Shown: positions 25,669 to 34,786 of the stretch, piece after piece | Numbering within the stretch: the stretch's first letter is position 1 | How the letters are laid out: the number at the start of each line of letters is the position of its first letter | Source: Caenispirillum salinarum AK4 | Lineage (GTDB): Bacteria; Pseudomonadota; Alphaproteobacteria; Rhodospirillales; Rhodospirillaceae | Direction of reading: 5' to 3' | Assembly: GCF_000315795.1 (NCBI RefSeq) | Contig: NZ_ANHY01000003.1 | Coordinates: 347,188-411,187, forward strand | Length of the DNA stretch: 64,000 nucleotides | Made by a program: the position numbers and the translations under genes | The notes under the pieces: generated by a model | What the model saw: only the letters and a program-made list of their open reading frames with translations | Databases searched by the model: none | What the model was told of the DNA's origin: nothing

Positions 25669-28335
25669 TCAGGCGGCGGGCAGGTGCAGCGTCACCGTGG
25701 TTCCCGCCCCCGGCGTGCTGGCGATGTCCAGCGTGCCGCCGTGCATCTCCACGAAGGCCTGGGTCAGCGGCAGGCCGAGGCCCGTGCCCTCGTAGCGGCG
25801 CTGCAGGCGGCTGTCGATCTGGTGGAAGGGCTTGAGGGCCTTGGGAATGTCCTCGGCGGCCATGCCGATGCCGGTGTCGGCCACCGTGATCTCCACCCAG
25901 TGGCCGCCCACGTCGTCGCGGACCGGGTGCGCACCCAGGCGGACCGAGCCGCCTGAGGGTGTGAACTTGACGGCGTTGCCCAGCAGGTTGAGCAGGATCT
26001 GCTTGAGCCGCCGCGGCTCGCCCGTCACCGGCGGCAGGACCGTGTCCACCGTCTGCTCCAGCGTCAGGCCGGCCGTCTCGGCGCGCTGCGAGATGAGGCG
26101 TGCCGCGCTTTCGATCACCGCGCGCACGTCCACCGGTTCGGGCGTCAGGGTCATGTGGCCGGCCTCGATGCGCGAGACGTCGAGGATGTCGTTGATGACG
26201 TCCAGCAGGTGGCGGCCCGATTCCTCGATGTTGGCGGCGTATTCCTTGTATTGCGGCGGCGAGACCTGGCCGAACAGTTCGTGCGCGATGACCTCGGAAA
26301 AGCCGATGATGGCGTTCAGCGGCGTACGCAACTCGTGGCTCATGTTGGCGAGGAACTCGCTCTTGGCGCGGTTGGCAAGCTCTGCCTCGTCCTTGGCCCG
26401 GCGCAGGTCGCGCTCGGCCTCGCGCCGCTGGCTGACGTCGCCGATGGAGCCCGCCATGCGGTAGGCGACGCCGTCCTCGCGGCGCATCGCCATGCCGCGA
26501 TGCCGCACCCAGCGGGTGCGGCCGTCCACCGTGCCCACCAGCCGGTACTCCACGTTGAAGGTGGCCGTGCGGCCCTTTACGTGCTCGGCCAGCGCCTCGT
26601 GATAGGCGGCGCGGTCCTCGGGGTGAATCAGCGCCCGCCAGTCGTAGGGGCGGCGCACCAGTTCCGGGTCGACGCCCAGCACCTCGCGCATGTGGGGGCT
26701 GAAGAACAGACGGTCGGTCGTCATGTCCCAGTCCCAGATGGCTTCGTTGGAGCCGGCGATGGCGAGCGCATAGCGCTCCTCCGACAGGCGCAGGGCGCGC
26801 TCGGCGGCCTTGCGCTCGGAGATGTCGCGCACCACGCCGGTGAACAGGCGCCGCCCGTGGACCTGCAGTTCGGTCACGGCCAGTTCGATGGGGAAGGTCT
26901 CGCCGGTCTTGCGGCGGCCTTTCTCCTCGCGGCCGATGCCGATGATGCGCTTCTGCCCCGTGCGCGCGTAGTGGTTCATGTAGCCGTCGTGACGGGCCGC
27001 GTTCTCGGCGTCCATCAGCACCGAGACGTTGCGGCCGATCACCTCGTCGGCGGTATAGCCGAAGATGCGCTCGGCGGCGGCGTTGAAGCTTTCGATGCGG
27101 CCACGGTCGTCGATGGTGATGATGCCGTCGACGACGGTGTGCATGATGCCTTCCAGCAGGTTCTGGCGGTCGCGCAGTTCGCGGGCGGCGCGGCGCACCT
27201 CGGTCACGTCGCGGCCCACCAGCATGGCGCCCTGGCGGTTGCCGTCGTTGAAGGGCATGACGGCGGCCTCGATCTCCGCCCCGGCGCCGTCGGGCGTCAT
27301 GAGGCGCAGCGGCGTCCAGTCCTCGGCGGTCAGCCCGTCGGCCAGCATGGCCTCGGCGGCGTCGCGGCTGTCGCGGTGCAGGAAGGCGAGCCAGCGGCGG
27401 CCGACGATGTCGTCCTCGGGCAGGGCCAGGAGCATGGCGCCGGCGGAGTTGATGAAGCTGATCCGCCCGTCAATGACGACGCAGATCAGGTCCGGCGCCA
27501 TCTCCACCAGTTGGCGGTAGCGCGATTCCGAATCGGCCAGGGCCTTCTGGGCGCGCTTGCGCAGCGTGATGTCCGACTGGATGCCCACCACGCCGCCGTC
27601 GGGCATGCGGGCTTCGCGCACCAGCATGCACCGGCCGTCGGCGTATTCCACCTCACGCGGGAGGCTGGGCGCCCGGTGGTCGGCCAAGCGCGAGGCGACC
27701 CAGCCTTCGGGGTCCCTGCGGGCGGACACGATCAGGTCGCGCGCCACCGCCTCGCGCAGGATCGTCTCGAAGGGGATGCCGGGGCGCACGACATCCTCCA
27801 TCCCTTCCAGCAGGCTCAGGTAATGGCCGTTGCACAGGACCAGCCGGTCCTCGGTGTCGAACATGACGAAGCCTTCCGTCATGCTTTCCACGGCCTGGCC
27901 CAGGAGCGCGCGGGCCGAGGCCGTGCGGCGTTCGCTGTCCACCAGCCGCGCCTCGCGCTGGCGCAGGTCGGTGATGTCGCGCAGGGTCAGGGCCCGGAGG
28001 GACCGGGCGCTGCGGCTCAGCCGCATTTCGGCGACGCGGCCGTCGGGGAAGGTGATCTCGTGCGCGCCGTCGCCGGCGGCGCCGCTGCTGCTGTCGCCGT
28101 CGGGCAGGCCGACAACCCCGCGCGCCTTCAGCGCCCGCAGAAGCTCGGCCAGCGGCGCGCCCTCGTCCAGGTGCGCGGCGGCGGGCGAAAGCATGAGCGC
28201 GGCGCGGGCGTTGATGCTCAGCAGGCGGTCTTGCGGATCGAACAGGGCGACGCCCTCGTGCAGGGCCTCCAGCACGTCCGTCAGTGCGGCGACGTGGGCG
28301 TCGTCGTGGCTCGTCCTGGTGGCGTCGTCCTTCAC
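25669..28335 (-). CDS. Multi-PAS sensor histidine kinase
   Basis: 888 residues from a GTG at 28335 with GAGGAG ten bases upstream; an ATG at 28437 would add an Arg-rich leader. Five PAS-type domains (cores EALHEGVALFDPQD, VESMTEGFVMFDTED, VEMAPDLICVVIDG, MHTVVDGIITIDDRG, SNEAIWDWDMTTD) precede a HisKA domain with phospho-acceptor His667 (NMSHELRTPLN) and an HATPase domain (NLLGNAVKFTP, VADTGIGM, GTGLGLPLT). No membrane helix, so it senses a cytoplasmic signal. No cognate response regulator is adjacent, making it an orphan kinase. Confidence 0.93.
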   Translation of the reverse strand: MKDDATRTSHDDAHVAALTDVLEALHEGVALFDPQDRLLSINARAALMLSPAAAHLDEGAPLAELLRALKARGVVGLPDGDSSSGAAGDGAHEITFPDGRVAEMRLSRSARSLRALTLRDITDLRQREARLVDSERRTASARALLGQAVESMTEGFVMFDTEDRLVLCNGHYLSLLEGMEDVVRPGIPFETILREAVARDLIVSARRDPEGWVASRLADHRAPSLPREVEYADGRCMLVREARMPDGGVVGIQSDITLRKRAQKALADSESRYRQLVEMAPDLICVVIDGRISFINSAGAMLLALPEDDIVGRRWLAFLHRDSRDAAEAMLADGLTAEDWTPLRLMTPDGAGAEIEAAVMPFNDGNRQGAMLVGRDVTEVRRAARELRDRQNLLEGIMHTVVDGIITIDDRGRIESFNAAAERIFGYTADEVIGRNVSVLMDAENAARHDGYMNHYARTGQKRIIGIGREEKGRRKTGETFPIELAVTELQVHGRRLFTGVVRDISERKAAERALRLSEERYALAIAGSNEAIWDWDMTTDRLFFSPHMREVLGVDPELVRRPYDWRALIHPEDRAAYHEALAEHVKGRTATFNVEYRLVGTVDGRTRWVRHRGMAMRREDGVAYRMAGSIGDVSQRREAERDLRRAKDEAELANRAKSEFLANMSHELRTPLNAIIGFSEVIAHELFGQVSPPQYKEYAANIEESGRHLLDVINDILDVSRIEAGHMTLTPEPVDVRAVIESAARLISQRAETAGLTLEQTVDTVLPPVTGEPRRLKQILLNLLGNAVKFTPSGGSVRLGAHPVRDDVGGHWVEITVADTGIGMAAEDIPKALKPFHQIDSRLQRRYEGTGLGLPLTQAFVEMHGGTLDIASTPGAGTTVTLHLPAA

Positions 28336-28449
28336 GCCGGTCTTTCTCCTCGGGCGGCGGGTCCCACCTTGGTCGCGGGTCGGGGCAGGATGCCTCCACC
28401 CGTGACGCCGGAAGTCTGCACGGTCCCTAGTTAACATGGCGACAAAAAA

Positions 28450-28465
28450 GCGTATACGCATTATA
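28450..28465 (-). promoter_or_regulatory. Candidate -10 for the PAS kinase with adjoining palindrome
   Basis: On the minus strand TATAAT is at 28465-28460, about 125 bases before the GTG start. It abuts a perfect 10-base palindrome GCGTATACGC (28450-28459), which could be an operator. The -35 is weak. Confidence 0.4.
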
Positions 28466-28607
28466 CTTCCGGCGGATCGACCATCTTGTCCGGCGCCTGC
28501 GTGGTGGTGTATCCACGAGGTGCGGTGCGCCCGGCGTGGGCGGTCCGGTCGAAAGTCACGAACATGCAGACCCCCCGGCACCGCCGGCGGGGGAGGGAGA
28601 TCGCCGC

Positions 28608-29123
28608 ATGGCGCTGATTACCTGGCAGGACTCCTACAGCGTCGGGGTCGACATGATCGACGCCGATCACCAGTTGCTCGTCAGCCTCATCAACCAGTTG
28701 GATGACGCCATGGCGTCGGGCGCGGGCGCCGACACGGTGGGCAGCGTGCTCAACGTGCTCATCGAGTACACCGAGACCCACTTCGGCCGCGAAGAGCTGC
28801 TGATGGAAAAGGGCGGCTACCCCGAACTGGAGCCGCACAAGAAGGAGCACGCCAAGCTGACCGGCCAGGTCCGCGCCATCGTCGATCGGTACAACGCCGG
28901 CGACATCGGCAGCGTCGACGCCGAGGTGATGGAGTTCCTCAAGAACTGGCTGACCGGCCACATCCTGGGCGTGGACCGCAAGTACACGCCCTATGTCGAG
29001 GGTCTGACGCTGACGCCGGAAGAGTTGATGGCGTCCATGAACTTCGGCCTCGAAGACGCCTCGATGGACGAGGAGGACGGCTGGGAGCAGGCGCTGGCGG
29101 GCAGCGGGTCCGGCCGCGGCTGA
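28608..29123 (+). CDS. Bacteriohemerythrin
   Basis: 171 residues from the ATG at 28608 (GGGAGGGAG upstream). All seven di-iron ligands of the hemerythrin fold are present: H21, H58, E62, H77, H81, H118 and D123. The four-helix bundle is followed by an acidic tail of about 40 residues. It should bind oxygen reversibly and store or deliver it, or sense it for taxis. It lies 82 bases before cheZ on the same strand, which favours an aerotaxis-linked role. Confidence 0.94.
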   Translation: MALITWQDSYSVGVDMIDADHQLLVSLINQLDDAMASGAGADTVGSVLNVLIEYTETHFGREELLMEKGGYPELEPHKKEHAKLTGQVRAIVDRYNAGDIGSVDAEVMEFLKNWLTGHILGVDRKYTPYVEGLTLTPEELMASMNFGLEDASMDEEDGWEQALAGSGSGRG

Positions 29124-29205
29124 GCGCGTAGGGGGAGACGGCGGCCAGGCCGCCGCGATCAGAGGACGACGGCCGCGCCGCGGCGTCGGCAAGGCGAGTG
29201 ACACG

Positions 29206-29973
29206 ATGACAAGAAAGCTGTTTTCCGCCGAACTGCGCCGCCTGCGCGATGCGGGTGTCGATCCGGGTCATGCGGCCGCCGGCGGCGGGGGCGGCGTCTC
29301 GCGGGACGAACTGGAAGCCCTGCGCGCCGACTTCAAGGCGCTGGACACCTTCATCCGCGAGCGCCTGGGCGACCCGGAGATTGAGCAGCAGAAGGTCGAG
29401 GAACAGCTCGCCCGCGAGAGCGAGGAAATGTCGGCGCTGGAAAAGCAGCGCCAGGAAGTGGAGCTCCTGAAGATGGAGATTCACGCGCTGGCGAACTGCA
29501 TCAACCAGACCAAGCAGGAAATCGCCCAGCTGCGGACCAACGACTCCGAGCAGGACCGCCTGATGGCGGTGGCGAGCGAGCTTGACGAGGTGGTGGGCGC
29601 GACCGAAGGCGCGACCGAGTCCATCCTGGACGCGGCGGAGAAGATCGACCAGCTGGCGCAGACCATTCAGGCGCAGGAGCAGGACAGCTACATCCGCCAT
29701 CAGGCCGACGAAATCACCGAGCGCGTGATGGGCATCTTCGAGGCCTGCAACTTCCAGGACATCACCGGCCAGCGCATCACCAAGGTGGTCAACACGCTCA
29801 AGTTCGTGGAGGACCGGGTGGAGCGGATGATCGAAATCTGGGGCCGCGACACCTTCGCCAACATCGTCATCGAGCAGGACACGAGCACCGACGACGAAAA
29901 GCGCCTGCTCAACGGCCCGCAACTGGAAAACAGCGGCATCAGCCAGGACGAGATCGACAAGCTGTTCGACTGA
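29206..29973 (+). CDS. cheZ: Chemotaxis phosphatase CheZ
   Basis: 255 residues, mostly helical with a long coiled coil (50-130). The catalytic region is ACNFQDITGQRI with the Asp and Gln needed to hydrolyse phospho-CheY. The C-terminal peptide SQDEIDKLFD resembles the CheY-binding tail. It shortens the lifetime of phospho-CheY at the flagellar motor. No other che gene is in the window, so cheZ stands apart from its pathway, with a hemerythrin as partner. Confidence 0.93.
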   Translation: MTRKLFSAELRRLRDAGVDPGHAAAGGGGGVSRDELEALRADFKALDTFIRERLGDPEIEQQKVEEQLARESEEMSALEKQRQEVELLKMEIHALANCINQTKQEIAQLRTNDSEQDRLMAVASELDEVVGATEGATESILDAAEKIDQLAQTIQAQEQDSYIRHQADEITERVMGIFEACNFQDITGQRITKVVNTLKFVEDRVERMIEIWGRDTFANIVIEQDTSTDDEKRLLNGPQLENSGISQDEIDKLFD

Positions 29974-29985
29974 CGCCGCGCGGCG

Positions 29986-30339
29986 TCACCGGCAGTCCGG
30001 CATTCCGGGGATGCACGGCTTTCGCTTCGGCACCAGTGGTTCCGTCTTGTCCCGAAAGCCCATGCGCTCCCGCAGGGTCGGCGGCCACGGCTTGCCGCCC
30101 GGCGGGCTGTCGTCCGGCGGGCGGACGTGTTCCGGCCGGGGAATGTCGGGCGGCGTGATGGTCGGGATGGTGGCGCGCGACCGTGCCGTGCCCGGCCCTT
30201 TCATCACATCGAAGATGGGCGGCGCCCGGCGCGCCGTCGCGGAATCGTCGGCAGCCTGCACCGGCGGCGCGATCCCTGTCATGACGAGGGCGCACACGAA
30301 GCCCGGCACGGCTGAAAACCTGACGTAACTCCATCCCAT
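29986..30339 (-). CDS. Small secreted Pro-rich hypothetical protein
   Basis: 117 residues from the ATG at 30339. A signal peptide (FVCALVMTGIAPPVQAAD) is followed by a short, Pro/Arg/Lys-rich chain ending in CIPGMPDCR, two cysteines that could form a disulfide. No known domain. It converges on cheZ with a 12-base gap. No clear ribosome site was seen, so the start is tentative. Confidence 0.6.
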   Translation of the reverse strand: MGWSYVRFSAVPGFVCALVMTGIAPPVQAADDSATARRAPPIFDVMKGPGTARSRATIPTITPPDIPRPEHVRPPDDSPPGGKPWPPTLRERMGFRDKTEPLVPKRKPCIPGMPDCR

Positions 30340-30460
30340 CGCCGTGACATGGAGCCGCCCGGGCGCGCGCGCAAGCGGGCGACTGCCCGCGGACCCAGAA
30401 GCCCGGCATCCGCGCGCAGGCGCCGGGGAAGGATCAGCCCGGCGCTCAGGCAAGAGACGC

Positions 30461-30961
30461 TTACTCCACCTGCATGTCCACGTCGGGCGCCAGCGGGTCG
30501 CTCTCGGGATCGGTGATCTCGAATTCGGGTACGTCGCCGGTTTCGGGGCGGCCCAGCAGCGTGTCCTCGTCGCGGCCCGACAGAAGGTCCGAGGGGCTTT
30601 CGCCGATCTGGGTTTCGTAGGGCGGCGGCGGCGCGAAACCGTCGACGTTGGGCTCAAGGTCCGGCGCGCCGCCGTAATCGCCGACATCGGGGATGTCGTC
30701 GGGGTCCTCCACCGTCACCTCGTATTCCGGGGCCTCGCCCACATCGACGTCGATGGTGGTGCTGGTCGGGGCCTCGGGCGTGGTGTCGGTGATGGGGGCG
30801 TTGCGCGGCAGCGGCGTGTCCAACTCCACCCCCGGCTCCTCGTTCAGGACGCCGTAGTCGCCGGGATCGGCGGCCAGGGCGGGCGCGGACAGGGCGGTGG
30901 CGCCCAGCAGGAGGGCGGCGGCGGTGGCGGTGGCGGTCGTGGTGGTCGGACGGCGGGTCAT
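30461..30961 (-). CDS. Secreted acidic hypothetical protein
   Basis: 166 residues from the ATG at 30961 (AAGGAAGGATGG upstream). A Thr/Ala-rich signal (TATATAAALLLGATALSAPALA) precedes a very acidic, Pro/Asp/Glu-rich chain without Cys and probably without stable fold (VTVEDPDDIPDVGDYGG). GDYG occurs twice. I do not recognise a family; low complexity makes homology hard to judge. Confidence 0.65.
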   Translation of the reverse strand: MTRRPTTTTATATAAALLLGATALSAPALAADPGDYGVLNEEPGVELDTPLPRNAPITDTTPEAPTSTTIDVDVGEAPEYEVTVEDPDDIPDVGDYGGAPDLEPNVDGFAPPPPYETQIGESPSDLLSGRDEDTLLGRPETGDVPEFEITDPESDPLAPDVDMQVE

Positions 30962-31054
30962 GATCCATCCTTCCTTTGGCGTGGTTGCGGGGTGGTTCTC
31001 CCCCGTCAACCAATGCTCCGCCCGTCCGGTTGCCCGAACGGTAGACGGGTGCCG

Positions 31055-31990
31055 CTAGTATCCGCTGGTGCGGTCCACCACGTTGTAGGGCGCGCGACCG
31101 TCCTCCAGCCGCTTGATGTTGTTGACGATCTGCTGGCACGCCTCGCGCGGCAGGGTCTGCGCGGCGATGTGCGGCGTGATCAGCACCCCCGGGTGGTGGC
31201 GGAAGGGATGGTCGGCCGCCAGGGGCTCGGGATCGAAGGCGTCGAGCAGGCAGCCCCGGATGTGGCCGTCGTCCAGCGCCGCCAGCAGGTCGGCCTCCAC
31301 CACATGGGCCCCGCGTGCGGCGTTGATGAGACAGGCCCCGCGCGGCAGCTTGCCCAGCGTGTCGGCATTCAGGATGCCGCGCGTCGCGTCGGTCAGCGGC
31401 AGCAGGTTCACCAGAATGTCGGTGCGCGCCAGGAATGCGTCGAACCGCTCTGCCCCCGCGAAGGCATGGACGTTGCGCAGAACCTTGGGCGAGCGGCTCC
31501 ATCCGGCGGTGTCGAAGCCGAAGGCCGTGCAGGCGTCCGCCACCTGCGCGCCCAGGGCGCCCAGCCCCAGCACGCCGACCCGGCGTTGGCCCGGCGCGAC
31601 GAAGGGGCGCGGGTGCCAGCCTCCCGCCGACTGGTCGCGGCGGTAGAGGTCCATGTCGCGGTGGAAGTGCAGCACGCCGTAGAGGCAGTACTCCACCATC
31701 TGGTCGCCCATGCCGGCATCGGCGAGGCGCATGAGCGGCACGCCCGCGGGCAGCGTGGTGTCGCGCAGGATGGCGTCGACGCCCGCGCCCAGGTTGAAGA
31801 TGCCCGCCAGGTTGGGAAACCGCCCGAGCACGCCGGGCTCCGGCTGCCACACCAGGGCATAGCGCACGGCGGCCGGGTCGGGCACGTCGGGCCAGGTCCA
31901 GACGTCCAGGTCGGGCAGGGCCTCGGCCAGAACGGCACGGTAGGTATCGAGAACTTCCCCGCTTTCCGCGGCGACGATGACGATGCTCAT
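31055..31990 (-). CDS. ghrA: D-2-hydroxyacid dehydrogenase, glyoxylate/hydroxypyruvate reductase A type
   Basis: 311 residues. NAD(P)-binding loop LGLGALGAQVADACTAFG, catalytic region NLLPLTDATRGILN, INAARGAHVVE, and DAFDPEPL with the HPGVLITPHIAAQT end carrying the catalytic Glu and His. It reduces glyoxylate or hydroxypyruvate using NADPH. The start overlaps the stop of the upstream thioesterase by four bases, forming a two-gene operon. Substrate choice is inferred from subfamily resemblance. Confidence 0.9.
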   Translation of the reverse strand: MSIVIVAAESGEVLDTYRAVLAEALPDLDVWTWPDVPDPAAVRYALVWQPEPGVLGRFPNLAGIFNLGAGVDAILRDTTLPAGVPLMRLADAGMGDQMVEYCLYGVLHFHRDMDLYRRDQSAGGWHPRPFVAPGQRRVGVLGLGALGAQVADACTAFGFDTAGWSRSPKVLRNVHAFAGAERFDAFLARTDILVNLLPLTDATRGILNADTLGKLPRGACLINAARGAHVVEADLLAALDDGHIRGCLLDAFDPEPLAADHPFRHHPGVLITPHIAAQTLPREACQQIVNNIKRLEDGRAPYNVVDRTSGY

Positions 31991-32469
31991 GCGCCGGCCT
32001 CCGTCGTGGTGGCGTTGTCCGGGCTCATCAGGCTTTCCATGAAGGCGCGGATGTCGTCTGGCAGGGGCAGGGCCTTTCCGGCCTTCAGGTCCGACAGCAC
32101 CACCGTCGCGGTGGCGGTGGCGATGCAGGTGTCGCCGACGAACAGGCCGTTGCCCAGCGTCACCGACTTGGTGCCGATGCGCACCACCCGCGATCCGACC
32201 TCACAGGTGCCGGGATAGTGGCCCTGGGCGCGGAAATCGATGTTCAGGTTGACGATCACCCAGTCGATATCGCCGCCGCCGCCCAGCTTCTGGCCGCGGG
32301 CCTGGCTCAGCACCTCGACGCGGGCGCTTTCGCAGAAGACGGCGAAGGCGCAGTTGTTCAGGTGGCCCAGGGCGTCCAGGTCGTTGAAACGGATTTTCTC
32401 CGTCGTCCAGTGGCGGTAGGCGGAGCGGTCCGTGGGGTCGACTGCATCGGGAGCGGGGGCTGCGGTCAT
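31987..32469 (-). CDS. Acyl-CoA thioesterase (4HBT hotdog fold)
   Basis: 160 residues. The motif RFNDLDALGHLNNCAFAVFC contains the active-site Asp of 4-hydroxybenzoyl-CoA-type thioesterases, and FRAQGHYPGTCEVGSRVVRI is the following beta sheet. It hydrolyses short acyl-CoA esters in the cytoplasm; exact substrate unknown. It is translationally coupled to ghrA. Confidence 0.88.
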   Translation of the reverse strand: MTAAPAPDAVDPTDRSAYRHWTTEKIRFNDLDALGHLNNCAFAVFCESARVEVLSQARGQKLGGGGDIDWVIVNLNIDFRAQGHYPGTCEVGSRVVRIGTKSVTLGNGLFVGDTCIATATATVVLSDLKAGKALPLPDDIRAFMESLMSPDNATTTEAGA

Positions 32470-32706
32470 GCGGCGTGTCCGGTGGTGGCGACAAGGGCTC
32501 GAAGCGGAGCGGCGAGCCTGCCACGGCCCCCGGCGCGGCGCAACTGTCCGCCCGGCGATCCCGTTGATGCGGATGCACGGTCACCCGGCGCCCGCGCCGC
32601 CGCACGGGGCACGGGCCTTGCCCCGGCGGCGGCGGGGCGTCAGACTTGGCCGGCAAGGGCGCCATGCCGGTGCCCCCACAGGACATTTTCAAGAAAGGGA
32701 TTGCTC

Positions 32707-33057
32707 GTGAGCATTGAACGCATCGACCCCGGACCGCGCATGAGCCAGGTCGTCATCCATGGTGACACGGTGTATCTGGCCGGGCAGGTGGCGGACGACG
32801 CAACCCTTCCCGCCGAGGGCCAGATGGAGCAGGTGCTGGCGAACATCGACCGCCTGCTCAAGAAGGCGGGCACGGACAAGTCCAAGCTGCTGTCGGCCAC
32901 CGTCTACGTCACCGACATGGCGGGCGACTTCGAGTCCATCAACAAGGTGTGGGACGCCTGGATCGACCGCACCAACCCGCCGGCCCGCGCCGCGGTGCAG
33001 GCCCAGCTTGCCAGCAAGAAGTGGCTGGTGGAGGTGGTGGCGGTCGCCGCCCGCTGA
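32707..33057 (+). CDS. RidA-family enamine/imine deaminase
   Basis: 116 residues from a GTG at 32707 with AAAGGGA upstream. Core features are MSQVVIHGDTVYLAGQVADD, a helix TEQ-like segment (EGQMEQVLANIDRLLKKAG), VYVTDMAGDFESINKVWDAW and the catalytic Arg in NPPARAAVQAQL. RidA proteins hydrolyse reactive enamines such as 2-aminoacrylate. The gene stands alone between opposing units. The family has subgroups, and this one is not clearly the canonical RidA. Confidence 0.9.
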   Translation: MSIERIDPGPRMSQVVIHGDTVYLAGQVADDATLPAEGQMEQVLANIDRLLKKAGTDKSKLLSATVYVTDMAGDFESINKVWDAWIDRTNPPARAAVQAQLASKKWLVEVVAVAAR

Positions 33058-33218
33058 GGCATCGCCCCGGCATATCGGATCGACTGGACGGGCGGCGTCT
33101 CCATGGTGGAGGCGCCGCCCTTCCTTTGCCCGGAACGCGCGGGGCGGTTGTCGGGAAACCGGGCTTCCTCGCGGGACGTTCGCAAAGCAAATCCATCGAT
33201 GCAAAGGGGAGGAGCCAT

Positions 33219-34157
33219 ATGAAGTTCCGCGCCATGCTGATGGCGAGTGCGCTCGCCATGCCGCTCGCGGCCGCCATGCCGGGCCTTGCCGCCGCGCAGG
33301 ATCAGGGCCAGGCGGACAACGGCAAGAGCTACGGCGAGAAGGCCGCCGCCAACCAGCCGGACGAGGTTGAGGATATCCGCAACATCAACACCGGCGAAAT
33401 GGAACACGAAATGGCGGAGCAGGAAAGCATCGCCGGCGGCGATCCCAGCTTCGCCTTTCCCGCCAGCCGGATGATCGGCAAGGACCTGACGTCCGGCTTC
33501 GGTGACGAGGTGGGCGAGATCGAGGACATCATCCTTGGTGCCGACAACACCGTGCGCGCCGTCGTGGTGCAACTGGATGATTACGACCGGCAGGTCGCCG
33601 TGCCCTTCGACCAGATCCGCCTGCGCACCGGCCGCGGTCCCGAGGACGTGCTGTTCACCAGCCGCATGTCGGCCGATGAACTGGCGGCGCTTGAGGCGTA
33701 CAGCTTCGGCGACACGTCCGCCGCCATGACCGCCCCGCAGTCCGCCGCCGCCGACGTGCCGTCGGACGTGGAGGTCGAGCAGGCCGGCGACCTGAACCTG
33801 ACCGCCGAGCAGCAGGGCGGCGACGGTGAAATGACCACCCAGCGCCGCGACCAGGCGGAGGCCTCTGCCATGCAGGTGCCCTCCGATGCGCCCGACGCGC
33901 TGGAGCGCATCGACATGCACGTCACCACCCTGGGCGGCCGGATGGCCTCCTGGTACGAGCGCATGTCCAACGAGTGGCAGGAGGCCGACGTCTCCGAGGA
34001 CGTCCGCACCGAGGTGAACCGCCAGTGGACCACCGTCCGCGAAGCCTGGGGCGACGTCCGCCGCGCCAGTGCCGAGAACTGGGAGTCCGCCCGCCAGAGC
34101 TTCGAACGCGAACTGCAGGAACTGAAGACCCAGTACCAGCAGGCCGTGTCGGGCTGA
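33219..34157 (+). CDS. Secreted PRC-barrel domain protein
   Basis: 312 residues from the ATG at 33219 (GGGGAGGAG upstream). Signal peptide (ALAMPLAAAMPGLAAAQ), then a PRC barrel at about 85-145 (ASRMIGKDLTSGFGDEVGEI; EDIILGADNTVRAVVVQLDD), a Gln/Glu-rich linker, and a helical C-terminal module (VREAWGDVRRASAENWESAR). PRC barrels bind proteins or RNA in diverse settings. The C-terminal module recurs in the next gene. Function unknown, probably periplasmic. Confidence 0.85.
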   Translation: MKFRAMLMASALAMPLAAAMPGLAAAQDQGQADNGKSYGEKAAANQPDEVEDIRNINTGEMEHEMAEQESIAGGDPSFAFPASRMIGKDLTSGFGDEVGEIEDIILGADNTVRAVVVQLDDYDRQVAVPFDQIRLRTGRGPEDVLFTSRMSADELAALEAYSFGDTSAAMTAPQSAAADVPSDVEVEQAGDLNLTAEQQGGDGEMTTQRRDQAEASAMQVPSDAPDALERIDMHVTTLGGRMASWYERMSNEWQEADVSEDVRTEVNRQWTTVREAWGDVRRASAENWESARQSFERELQELKTQYQQAVSG

Positions 34158-34299
34158 CGGAGGACTGTGTCCGCCGTGACGCACCTGTGGCAAAGGTGCG
34201 ACAGCGGCATCCCATGCTATCGTGCCCGGCGTTGGTGGTGTATCCCCGCGCCGGGCAACTCATGGGACAGGGCCTGGCGCCCGTTGCTGGAGGATCGAC

Positions 34300-34599
34300 A
34301 TGGGCCATCGCCTGATCCTGATCGCCGCATTGGCGGCCCTGCCGGTGCTTTCTCCGCCCGCCATGGCGGAGGAGCCTCAGGCCGCGCCGCCGCTGGAAAG
34401 CGAGGAACAGCAGCAGGTGTCCGAGGCCCTGCGGGCGGTGGAGGACGCTTGGACAGAGCTTGAGTCCGCCACCGCCGAGCGCTGGCAGTCGGCAAAGGAA
34501 ACCTTCGACCAGGCGGTCATCGACCTGGAACGCACCTGGGACGAGGTGACCACCGACGGCCCGTCGTTGTCCGATGAGGCGCCCGACGGCCGGGAGTGA
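34300..34599 (+). CDS. Small secreted helical protein, paralogous to PRC protein C-terminus
   Basis: 99 residues from the ATG at 34300 (GGAGG upstream). Signal peptide ILIAALAALPVLSPPAMAEE. The mature part is one long helical region whose VEDAWTELESATAERWQSAK aligns without gaps to the PRC-barrel protein's C-terminal module: over 39 residues about 11 are identical, including both Trp. A strong terminator follows, so the pair may be one unit. Confidence 0.75.
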   Translation: MGHRLILIAALAALPVLSPPAMAEEPQAAPPLESEEQQQVSEALRAVEDAWTELESATAERWQSAKETFDQAVIDLERTWDEVTTDGPSLSDEAPDGRE

Positions 34600-34637
34600 G
34601 CCGTTTTCGGCTCTTTCGGCATCTCAGCATAACCTTG

Positions 34638-34670
34638 TGCCCGGCCCCCAGCGGGTCGGGCATCTTTTTT
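34638..34670 (+). terminator. Rho-independent terminator
   Basis: TGCCCGGCCC (34638-34647) pairs with GGGTCGGGCA (34653-34662), one G-U pair, followed by TCTTTTTT. It ends the PRC-barrel unit. Confidence 0.85.
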
Positions 34671-34786
34671 GGTCGTCGGCGCGCGCGTTATCCTGTGTGC
34701 GCAACCCACAATATATGTTTTTGCTATCCCTTTACGTGTTTGTGGTCTAATCTTCGCGCCGGAGAAGCCGGGGAGGAAGGCCTGTC

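Noticed and set aside
26155..28434. Long plus-strand open frame opposite the PAS kinase
   Set aside because: Its translation is repetitive and lacks domains, while the opposite strand encodes a complete kinase.
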